Shown: positions 18,201 through 42,496 of the stretch, piece by piece
How positions within the stretch are numbered: position 1 is the first letter of the stretch
How the letters are laid out: each line of letters opens with the position of its first letter
DNA from: Tistrella mobilis
GTDB taxonomy: Bacteria; Pseudomonadota; Alphaproteobacteria; Tistrellales; Tistrellaceae
Direction: 5' to 3'
Assembly (NCBI RefSeq): GCF_041468085.1
Contig: NZ_CP121017.1
Span: 3,103,676 to 3,167,675, forward strand
Length of the DNA stretch: 64,000 bases
Position numbers and translations under genes: made by a program
Notes under the pieces: model-generated
Database searches by the model: none
Told to the model about the DNA's origin: nothing
Seen by the model: the letters and a program-made list of their open reading frames with translations, nothing else

Positions 18201-21200
18201 CGGCCATTCGCTGAAGGCCATGCAGGTGGCGACCCGCCTGCGTGCGGTGTTCGACGTCGGGATCGGCCTGGAAGAGCTGTTCGACAATCCCCGTCTGGCC
18301 GACCTCGCCACCCTCATCGCCGCCCGCCGCCGCAATGCGCCGCCGGCACCGGGTCCCGTGCTCGACATCCTGCCGGTGCCCGCCGGCACGCCCCGCCCGC
18401 TCTCCTTCGCCCAGGAGCGGATCTGGTTCCTGGCCCAGTGGCCCGACGGCGCGGTCGCCTACAATATGGCGATGGCCGTCCGCATCGACGGCCCGCTCGA
18501 CGTGGCGGCCTTTGCCGCGGCCGCAGCCGTGCTGCCGGACCGCCATCCGATGCTCCGCACCTGCTTCACCGCGCCCGACGGCGTGCCGCTCCAGCGGATC
18601 GACCCTGCCGCCCGGCTGGTGCTGGCGACCCGCGATCTCGGCCATCTGGATCCCGCGGCACGCGATGCGGCGGTGGACGAGGCCGCCGCCCGCGACGCCG
18701 CCACGCCCTTCGACCTGACCTGCGCGCCCCCGCTGCGACTGACCCTGCTGCGACTGGACGACACCGCCCATGTCCTGCTGGTCAACCTGCACCACATCGC
18801 CGGCGACGGCTGGTCGGGCCAGATCGTGCTGGAAGAGCTGACCGCCCTTTACGCCGCCCGCATCGGCGTCGGTCCCGATCTTCCGCCCGCCCCGACGCTC
18901 ACCTATGCCGATGTTGCGGACTGGCAGCGCCGGCGCCTGAACGATGCCGAGGCCCGCCGGCAGCTCGACCATTGGCGGGGCGTGCTGACCGACCCGCCGG
19001 TGCTCGACCTGCCGACCGACCGGCCGCGGCCGCCGGTGGTGTCGTCGGAGGGCAGCTGCCTGATCCGCGACCTGTCGGCCGGCCTGCTGGACGATCTCCG
19101 CCGGGTGGCGGCATCCGCCGGCTGTACGCCCTTCATGGCGATGACGGCCCTGTTCGGCCTGCTTCTCGGCCGCATGGCCGGTCAGGCCGAGGTCGTGATC
19201 GGCACGCCGGTGACCAACCGCCCGGACCGGCAGCTGGAGAATCTGGTCGGCTTCTTCACCAACACCCTGCCGCTGCGGCTCGACCTCAGGGGCGCCGACC
19301 TTCCCGCCCTGCTGGCCCGCACCCGCGCCACCTGCCTTGCCGCTTTCGACCATCCGGACCTGCCTTTCGAACGCCTGGTCGATGCCTTCGCCCCCGAACG
19401 CAGCCTGGCCCACACGCCGCTCTTTCAGGTGATGCTGGCCTGGCAGCTGGCCGGCGCCAGCCGGCTGGACCTGCCCGGGCTCACCGTCACCCGGCTTGCC
19501 CCGACATTCACCGCCGCCAAATTCGATCTGATGCTGTCGGTCGAAGACACCGGGCGGGCGATGTCCTGGCGCTTCGACTATCGGGCGGAACTCTTCGAGC
19601 CCGAGACGATCGCGCTGATCGCCGACCGCCTCGCCGCCCTGATCCAGGCCGCCGCCCGGCATCCGGAGGCGCGGCTCGCGACCCTGTTCGAGGCCCCCGC
19701 CTCACCGGCAGCCACGCAGCCCGCATCCGCGGCCACCATCGCCCCTGCCGGCGATATCACGGATGTCATCCTCGCGCGCCTCGACGCCGATCCCGACCGG
19801 ATCGCGCTGGTCGATGCCGCCAGCGGCGCCAGCCTTACCGCTGCGGATCTGGCAGCCCGCGCCCGCCGCCGTGCAGCCGGGCTGATCGCAGCCGGCATCG
19901 GCCCCGATCGCATCGTCGCCCTCGCCCATCCGCGCGGGCCCGAGCTGGTGGTCTCGATGCTGGCGGTGGCGCTTGCCGGGGGTGCCTGGCTCGCCCTCGA
20001 CGAGGATGAGCCAGAGGCCCGCCGGGCGCTGATTCTGGCCACCGCCGCCCCCGAACTGGTGCTGGACGACGACAGCGCCGCCCGGATCGACGCAGTCGCC
20101 GCGGCCGGCGATCCCCCCCTTCCGGCGGCCGCCCGCCATCCCGAACGGCTGGCCTATCTGCTGTTCACCTCGGGCTCCACCGGCACGCCCAAGCCGGTGG
20201 CGGTGCCGCATCGGGCGCTTGCCCGGCATATGGCCTGGATGAACCGCAGCTTCCCGCTGGATGGGACGGATGCCGTGCTCCAGAAGACGCCCACCGGCTT
20301 CGACGCCTCGGTCTGGGAGTTCCAGGCGCCGCTGATGACCGGCGCCCGGCTGGTGCTGGCACCGCCGGGCAGCCATCGGGCGCCCGAAACCCTGGGGCGG
20401 CTGCTCGAAACCCACGGCATCACCATCCTTCAGGCGACACCCACCCTGGTCGATGCGCTGGCGGCCACCGGCGCGCTCGCCCGCGGCCGGCAGCTGCGCC
20501 GGCTCTTTGCCGGCGGCGAGGCCCTCGGCACCTCCACCATCCGCGCCGCGCGCGCCGTGCTGCCGGCCGGCGCTCAGATCATCAACCTCTACGGCCCCAC
20601 CGAATGCTGCATCGATGCCACCGCCTGGGTCGCAGACGGCCTGCCCGCGGCCGGCACCGCACCGCTGGGTGCGGCCATCGACGGCGTGCATCTGGCGGTG
20701 CTCGACCGCGACGGCCGTCCGGTTCCGCCGGGCCTGCCGGGTGAACTCGCCATCGGCGGAGAGACCGTCGGTCGCGGCTATCACGGCGATCCCGTGCGCA
20801 CGGCACTCGCCTTCCGCCCCGACCCGGCGACGTCCCGCCCCGGCGCCCGGCGTTACCTCACCGGCGACCGGGTGCTGGTCGATGCCCGGGGCCGGCTGCG
20901 CTATCAGGGCCGGATCGATGCCCAGATGAAGCTGCGCGGCCAGCGGATCGAACCGGGCGAGATCGAGGCGGTGCTTTGTGAACATCCGGCCATCGCCCGC
21001 GCCGGGGTTACGGTGATGGCGGCAGAGGGCGCCGAAAGCCTCGTCGCCTGGCTGACCTGCCATCCGGGGGGCATGCTGCCCCCGGCGGATGCGCTCCGCC
21101 GCCATGTCGCCCGGCATCTGCCGATCCACATGATCCCGGCGCGGTTCGTCGCGACCGACAGCCTGCCGCTCACCGCGTCGGGCAAGCTCGACCGCCGGGC

Positions 21201-21576
21201 GCTGACCGCCCGGCCGCTGCCCGAGGCCGACCGGCCCGCCGGCGGCGATGCGCCGGCCAGCCCGATCGAAATCCTGATCGCGGACATCTGGGCCGGGGTG
21301 CTGGACCGGCCGGCCATCGCCCGCACCGACGACTTCTTCGCGCTCGGTGGCCATTCGCTCAAGGCGGTGCGCATGCTCGCCCGGCTGAACGAGGCGCTGC
21401 CGGTGGAGGTGCCGCTGCGCACCGTGTTCGAGAACCCGACCGTGGCGACGCTTGCCGCCGCCCTCGATGCCCTGACCGAAGCGGCACTGGCCGAGGATGA
21501 CGACCTCGCCGCCCTGCTGGCCGAAATCGAGGCCCTTCCCGAAGCAGAGACCTTTCCGGATACCGCCGCCCAATGA
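15241..21576 (+). CDS. didA: NRPS, starter C-A-T-C-A-T, two glutamine modules (didA)
   Basis: A 2111-residue, two-module synthetase. Order: starter condensation domain (HHLIVDG, 132-138), adenylation (A3 core from residue 591), carrier (LGGHSL, Ser990), condensation (HHIAGDG from 1184), adenylation (A3 from 1641), carrier (Ser2039). Both A domains give the specificity code DAWQFGLIDK, a known glutamine code. A condensation domain at the very N-terminus with no upstream module fits acylation of the first residue by a fatty acyl group. This matches the 3-hydroxydecanoyl-(Gln)n tail of didemnins X and Y, which carry three or four Gln, so a module must act more than once. The acidic C-terminal tail (LAEDDDLAALLAEIEALPE) looks like a donor docking helix. 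The stop overlaps the next start as ATGA. The symbol rests on my memory of the did locus. Confidence 0.93.
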   Translation: MTAQHFVAHQNIWLDERLNTGPGSYHIGGYVELRGPLDIDVFRTALKAVAVAHAGLHMQPVPEGDGFRLLVRQDTFPSHDMVDLSQEGNPVAVANAQMAADFRRPFPAGAPLFRWGLIRLAADRHFWTKTYHHLIVDGHAISRIVQDAAHAYTSLLAGREPGLAGSNPLATGDPLAGDGVSARRYWSTVLAAAPATLNPVPPLPPPDPEAPDPAAPGRRTRIRLDRRIYDGLGRLASGAGAGLPQLLLVLASAALLRRAGREALVAGLPVANRPTAAHKAAVGLFATMQPAIVAIGAADRPLDVAAALARTMRSAYRHRSIAFAEQAAMLAAVRGRGTPAFDITLSFEPHDYDARFGPATATAHTLSTGREPHPLSVFVRDYHDGAAVTIDLDWRSDVFAADEIPLLIARFEHLCRQLLDQPAAPLGQLDRPDAATLARLRELGRGRPPHAGDLAPLTAAIVARAAMSPAACAVVDAATGDHLDYAGLVARARRRAAALQEAGAGPETVIALAHAPGVGGVISLLAVSMAGAAWLPLDPEDPPVRRAAILDQARPLLVLDDASAVGLDAAMTADARPVARPVHPEQLAYVLFTSGSTGTPKPVAVPHRALAMHMAWMGRRYPLGPGDVVLQKTPAGFDASIWEFWAPLMAGARLVLAPTGSHRDPETIGRLAADHGVTILQATPTLIDALAASGALARATGLRRLFAGGEILRSATIAAARAALPADAVLINLYGPTECCIDASAADIPATAAGPAPLGAPVDGASLQVIDAAGDPVGPGVAGELAIGGLAVGRGYHGDPVRTALAFRPDPEAAFPGARRYLTGDRVRRTEAGQLLPLGRIDGQLKLGGRRIEPGEIEAALMAHPAIAQAGVALLPATDSAALRLGALIVLRPGAPAPLPDDLRHHLAGRLPAVLHPAVITVADRLPLSRSGKLDRRALCLAIAADAPAMPARARVDGPLQAEIAAIWAEVLDLPMPGAGDDFFALGGHSLKAMQVATRLRAVFDVGIGLEELFDNPRLADLATLIAARRRNAPPAPGPVLDILPVPAGTPRPLSFAQERIWFLAQWPDGAVAYNMAMAVRIDGPLDVAAFAAAAAVLPDRHPMLRTCFTAPDGVPLQRIDPAARLVLATRDLGHLDPAARDAAVDEAAARDAATPFDLTCAPPLRLTLLRLDDTAHVLLVNLHHIAGDGWSGQIVLEELTALYAARIGVGPDLPPAPTLTYADVADWQRRRLNDAEARRQLDHWRGVLTDPPVLDLPTDRPRPPVVSSEGSCLIRDLSAGLLDDLRRVAASAGCTPFMAMTALFGLLLGRMAGQAEVVIGTPVTNRPDRQLENLVGFFTNTLPLRLDLRGADLPALLARTRATCLAAFDHPDLPFERLVDAFAPERSLAHTPLFQVMLAWQLAGASRLDLPGLTVTRLAPTFTAAKFDLMLSVEDTGRAMSWRFDYRAELFEPETIALIADRLAALIQAAARHPEARLATLFEAPASPAATQPASAATIAPAGDITDVILARLDADPDRIALVDAASGASLTAADLAARARRRAAGLIAAGIGPDRIVALAHPRGPELVVSMLAVALAGGAWLALDEDEPEARRALILATAAPELVLDDDSAARIDAVAAAGDPPLPAAARHPERLAYLLFTSGSTGTPKPVAVPHRALARHMAWMNRSFPLDGTDAVLQKTPTGFDASVWEFQAPLMTGARLVLAPPGSHRAPETLGRLLETHGITILQATPTLVDALAATGALARGRQLRRLFAGGEALGTSTIRAARAVLPAGAQIINLYGPTECCIDATAWVADGLPAAGTAPLGAAIDGVHLAVLDRDGRPVPPGLPGELAIGGETVGRGYHGDPVRTALAFRPDPATSRPGARRYLTGDRVLVDARGRLRYQGRIDAQMKLRGQRIEPGEIEAVLCEHPAIARAGVTVMAAEGAESLVAWLTCHPGGMLPPADALRRHVARHLPIHMIPARFVATDSLPLTASGKLDRRALTARPLPEADRPAGGDAPASPIEILIADIWAGVLDRPAIARTDDFFALGGHSLKAVRMLARLNEALPVEVPLRTVFENPTVATLAAALDALTEAALAEDDDLAALLAEIEALPEAETFPDTAAQ

Positions 21577-24500
21577 GCACGCTCCCGCCCGACGCGCCTG
21601 CCGGCCGCAGCCTGCTTGAACGCATGGCCGCCCTCAGCCCCGCCCAGCGCGCGGCCCTGAAGCAGCGCATGGCGGCGGCGCGCGACGGTGCCCCTGCTGC
21701 GGTTGCCCCGGCCGACGCCCAGGGCAGGCTGCCGGAAACGGGGGAGCAGGCGCCGCTCTCTCCCGCCCAGGCCCGGTTCCTGTTCCTGACGAAGGACGAT
21801 ACCGGCGACATCCAGGCCATGTCGCTGATGCTGCGCATCGACGGCCCGCTCGATGCCGGTTGCCTGGCCCGGGCGGTCGGCGACGTGATCGCCGCCCAGG
21901 CGGCGCTGCGCTGCCGGGTCCTTGAAACCGGCCAGGGCCCGGTGCAGGAGGTGCTGCCCGCCCCGGCACCGGCAGAGGCGCTGCCCATGATCGATCTCGG
22001 CCCGGCGGATGACGCCGACGCCGCTCTGGTCACGGCCGGCCTTTCGCTGGGCCGGGAGGGCTTCGACCTTGCCACAGGCCCGCTTGCGCGCTTCCGCCTG
22101 TTCCGCTGCGCGCCGGATCTGCACGGTCTGGGGGTGGTGCTGCACCACATCGTGGCCGATGGCTGGTCGGCCGGGCTCTGCCTCGCCCTGATCCAGGACG
22201 CCTATGCCCGGCGCATGGCAGGCCAGCCGCCGGCACCGCCGCCCGCCCGATCGGCCTTCGACGAGGCGCGGCGTCTGGTCGGCCTGGCGGCCGGCGAGGC
22301 ACATCTCCGCCGGCTCGACCGGCAGGTCGACCGTCTGGCCGGTGCCCCCCGGCGGCTGATGCTCGACGGCGGGCCGGGTGAACCCGGCCCCGCCCGGCAT
22401 CTGCCCTTCCGGATCGAGGCACCGCAGGCGGCAGCCCTCGCCGGGTTGAGCCGCAGACTGCCCGGCGCCACGGTCTTCACCGCCCTGCTCGCCGCCTGGG
22501 GCGCGGTGCTCGGCCGCTTCACCGACCAGGGCGATACGACGATTGCGGTCGCCGTCGCCAACCGCCCCGATCCGGCGCTCGACCGGACCGTCGGCGAGTT
22601 TGCCGATCTGGTGGTGCTGCGCCTGCAGACCATGGACGACCCGATCATCGACGCCCTGCTCACCCGCACCCGGGATGCGGTGATCGATGCGCAGGCCCAT
22701 GACGGCATCACGCTCGCACAGATCATGGAGGCGATCGACCGTCGCCATGGCGCCGTGGCCCGGCCGGCGATCGAGGCCGCCTTCAGCTTCCTGAATGTCC
22801 CGTCGCCGGCGGCCGAAGCGCAGGGCCTGCGTTTCCGGCCGCTGCCGCTGCCGGCCGGCCGGCTGGATTTCGCGCTCTATCTGACGGCACACGAGGATCC
22901 CGCCGGCGGCCTGACCGGCTCGCTCGGCTTCAGGCCCGATATCGTGCCGCCGGTGCTGGCCGCAGCCCTGGCCGACGCCTTTCTGCTGGCCGTAGACGCC
23001 ATCGCGACGGATGGCAGCCTTCGGGTCTCGCGCCTGGCGCTCGCGACCGGGCCGGCCGTCGACGACCTGCCCACGGTCACCGGCCCCGATGGCCGCCTGC
23101 ACCTGGCACCCGTGGGGCTGCCCGGCCGGCTGCTGCCCGGCCCCGATCGCGCACGGCGGCTCTCGGACGGTCGCCTGCGGCTGTTGCCGGGCATCGACGG
23201 GGCGCTCCGCCGCGGCACGGCCCGGGTCCATCCGGCCGCGGTGGAAGCTGCGCTGCGCCGGCTGCCCGGCGTGCTCGACGCAGCGGTCTGGACCCGCATC
23301 GGTACCGATCACGACGCCCGCCTGGTCGCGGCGGTTGCGACCGGCATTCCGTCGATCGATCCCGCCGGTTTCACGACCGGACTGCTGAACGCACTCCCGC
23401 CCCTGCTCCGTCCGGATGCCGTGCTGCCGGTCTACGCCATCCCGCGCGATGCCGGTGGCCGGCCCGATCGCGTGACCCTGGACCGGCTGGCGGTGCCCGG
23501 GGCACCGCAGCGCCTGGATCGGGCCGCTCTGGTCTGGGTGGAAGCCCCGGCCCCCGCCCTGCCGCGCCGGCCGCTCGACAGCCTGCCCGGCGCCGCCATG
23601 ACGGCCGATGACGCGGGCTGGCTGGTGCCGGGCGACCCGCCGCCCCCGGCGCTGGCCGATGGCGGGCCGCTGGTTCTGCCGGCCGATGCCCCGCGCACGC
23701 TGGATGCCGCCCTGATCGCGACCGCCGCCCGCCATCCGGGGCGCGGCATTCTGCATGACGACGGCCGCGGCTCGCCGCGTTTTCAGGATTATGCCGGGCT
23801 GCTGGCGGCGGCCCGCCGGACGCTCGGCCGGCTGCAGGCGGAAGGCCTTCGCCCCGGCGACCGTGCGGTTCTGGTCTTCGCCGATCTTCCCCGCCATATC
23901 GAGGCGATCTGGGCCTGCATCCTGGGCGGCATCCGGCCGGTGACGGTCGCCGTGCCCCATGCGGCCGGCGATGCGGTCGCGGCCAAGCTTTCCGGCACCC
24001 ATGCCCATCTGGGCGCACCGCCGGTGCTGACCGATGCCGCCACAGGCGACCATCTGGCCCGGATCCTGCCCGATGCCCGGATCCTGATCGCAGCCCCTGC
24101 CGCCGATACGCCTGACGGGGTGCCCCATCCGGCGGCCCCGGAGGATGTCGCCTTCATCCAGCTCTCCTCCGGCTCGACCGGCGTGCCCAAATGCATCCAG
24201 GTCACCCATGGCGGGGTGATCGCCCATGTCTTCGGCCAGGCCGCCGCCTGGGGGCACGGGCCCGACGACGTGGCGATGAACTGGCTGCCCTTCGACCATG
24301 TCGTGCCGATGCTGACCTGTCATCTGAAGGACACGGTGCTCGGCCGTCAGCAGATCCAGGCACCGACGGCCGCAGTTCTGGACCGGCCGCTGCTCTGGCT
24401 CGACCTGATCGAGCGCCACCGGGTGACGCTGGCCTGGGCGCCCAATTTCGCCTTCCGCCTGGTCGCCGACGCGCTGTCGCGTGAGACGGGCCGGCGGCGC

Positions 24501-26962
24501 GACCTGTCCTCGATCCGCTGGTTCATCAATGCGGGCGAACAGGTGACGGCACCGGTGGTCGCCGATGCGCTGGCGGCCATGGTACCGCACGGGCTGCGCC
24601 CGGGTGCCGTGCGCAATGAATTCGGCATGGCCGAACTCTGCACGGTGATGACCGGCGGGGTGGATTTCACCGACGACCATGCCTGCCGCCATGTCGCCGC
24701 CGGATCGCTCACCGGCCGGCTGCGTGCCGCCGCAGCGCCCGGCCCGGGCACGGTCAGCTTCGTCGATGCCGGAAGGCCGATCCCCGGGGTGACCATCCGC
24801 ATCGCCGATCCGGATGGTGTCACCTGCCCGGAAGGCGTGATCGGCCGGCTTCAGGCACGGGGCGCCGTCACAACCCCCGGCTATATCGACAACGCCGCCG
24901 CCAATGGAGCGGCCTTCGCCGATGCCGGCTGGTTCGACACCGGCGATCTGGGCTTCATCGCCGGGGGCCGTCTGGTGCTGACCGGCCGGCTGAAAGAGAT
25001 GATCGTCGTCCGCGGCGCCAATCACTACGCCCATGACATCGAAGACGAAGCCGGCCGGGCGGCCGGAGTCGCCGCCACCTTCGTCGCCGCCACCGCCGTC
25101 GACCGGCCGGATCTGGGCACCGAGGGGATCGCGGTCTTCTATGTCCCCGAGGCCTGCCTGGCCAAGACCGGGTCTGCCGATGATGCCGACCCGCGCCGCG
25201 CCGAGATCGCGGCGATCACCGCCCGCCTCACCCGCCGGCTCGGCATCGCGCCCTCGGTGGTGGTGCCGCTGGACCGGGCCGATTTCCCCAAGACCACCAG
25301 CGGCAAGATCCAGCGCACGGCGCTGCGTCGCCGGCTGGAAACCGGCGATTTCGATGCCCGGCTTCAGGCGCTCGGCCTTGCCCTCGGCCGCGATCAGGGG
25401 CCGGGCCTGCCCGACTGGTTCCTGGAGCCGGATGATGCCCCCGCACCGCCGCTCGCCGGACCGGCACGCCTCGGGCTGATCGAAGACCGCCTGCCGCGCG
25501 GCCTGGCGCTGGCCGATGCCATCGACCGGCGGCGCGCACTGCTGGCCCGGCTGGCCGGCCAGGATGCCGAGCTGGTCACCGTGGCACCCGCCGGCGATGT
25601 GACCGCCACCGCGGTGGATGCCTTCACCGCCGCCGCGGCCGAAGAACTGCCCGGCCTGCATCTGCGCCGGATCATCGCCGCCGACGGCACGCCCGAAGCG
25701 TTCGTCACCGACGAGATCGCCCGCGGCACCCTGCTGGTGGTGCACCTCACGGCCGGCGGCCGCACCCGGCCGGTGCTGCGCCCGGCGCGGCTCGCCCCCG
25801 ACACCCCTGCCAAAGCTATCGCCCCAGGGCAGTCCTGGCTGGTCACCGGGGGCCATGGCGGGCTCGGCCGGGCGCTGATCCGCCATCTGCTCGATCGGGG
25901 CGTTGCCTCCGTCACCATCATTGGCCGGCGCATGGCGACGGTGGATGACCCGCGGGTGCAGGCCCTGTCGCTCGATCTTGCCGCCGCCGATGCCGGCGCG
26001 CGGCTTGCGGCCCTCGGCCGGTTCGACGGCATCGCCCATCTGGCCGGGCTCTATCGCGAGCGCCCGGCGGCCGAGGAAGATGGCGCGGCGGTGGCCGAGC
26101 TGGCGGCGCCCAAGACCGGGATGCTGCCGGCACTTGCCCGCCTGCTGCGGGATGACGGGCTGCTGATCGCCTTCTCCTCGGTCGTGGCCCATCTGCCGGC
26201 GGCCGGCACCGCGGCCTATGCCGCCGCCAATGCCGCCCTTGAAGCCGAGGCGGCCGCGCTGCGTCGCCCCGGCGGGCCACGCCTCGTCACCATCGCCTGG
26301 ACCAATTGGGAAGGTCCCGGCATGGGGGCAGCGGTCACGGGCGCCGGCGGCCTCGCCCGCGGCCGTGGTCTGCTGCCGGTTTCCCCCGCCGAGGGTCTGG
26401 CCAGCCTGGATGTCGTGCTCGCCGCCGGCCTGACGCGCGCGGTGATCGGCGCCGATCGCCACCATCCGATGATCGCCGCCCGCTGCATCGACCCGGCGCT
26501 GCCCCCCGCCCGGGCCCGGGCGGTGCTGCTGGTGGCGGGTGACGACGCGGCACCGGCGGCGCTCCGCCGGGCCGAAGACATTTTCGGCACCCCGATCGGC
26601 CCCGGGCTGCGCCGTGTCGACCATCTGCCCGCCGGTGATGACGGCCTCAAAGCCCGCGCCGCCGGCGACGACACGGCCCTGGCCGTGGCCCCGCGCACGC
26701 CGACCGAAACCGCGCTCGCCGATATCTGGTCGGCGCTGCTGCCCGCACCGGTCGCCGGCATCGATGCCGATTTCTTCGCCGCCGGCGGCCACAGCCTGCT
26801 GGCCGCCCGGATCGTCACCCGGATCAACGACCATTTCGGCCTGCACCTCACCCCGGCCGCGCTGTTCGACGCCCCGACCATCCGGGCGCTGGCGGCGCAT
26901 GTCGACGGCGTTGCGGCGCCGGACCCGGCCGGGGCCGACGAGGATTTCGAGGAGGGCGCCCT

Positions 26963-26966
<4 letters not shown>
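21573..26966 (+). CDS. didB: NRPS/acyl-ligase hybrid, C-(A remnant)-AL-KR-T, lactate module (didB)
   Basis: A 1797-residue module that should activate pyruvate, reduce it to lactate on the enzyme, and esterify it with the Gln chain. Order: an N-terminal helix (LSPAQRAALKQRM), condensation (HHIVADG from residue 191), a vestigial C-terminal part of an adenylation domain (about 493-641), a complete AMP-forming acyl-ligase-type domain (SSGSTG near 865; A10 lysine in SGKIQR near 1243), ketoreductase (NADPH motif TGGHGGLG near 1423; Ser1536, Tyr1549 and YAAAN), and carrier (GGHS, Ser1741). The activating domain is not of the usual amino-acid class, so no specificity code can be read; lactate is inferred from KR plus collinearity. 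The acidic C-terminus (ADEDFEEGAL) faces a TubC-like acceptor in the next protein. Start ATGA and stop GTGA overlaps couple it on both sides. Confidence 0.9.
23050..23495 (+). other. Vestigial adenylation subdomain inside the lactate module
   Basis: Residues about 493-641 of the lactate synthetase still align with the end of a normal A domain. GIDGALRRGTARVHPAAVEA aligns with the A8 pattern GRIDxQVKxRGxRIEPGEIE, and GGRPDRVTLDRL stands where A10 NGKLDRRAL should be. The large A core with A2-A7 is gone and the A10 lysine is replaced. It cannot adenylate. It precedes the active acyl-ligase domain. Confidence 0.75.
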
Positions 26967-42472
<15,506 letters not shown>

Positions 42473-42496
42473 ACCCCGATCCGAAGGCACCTGCCG

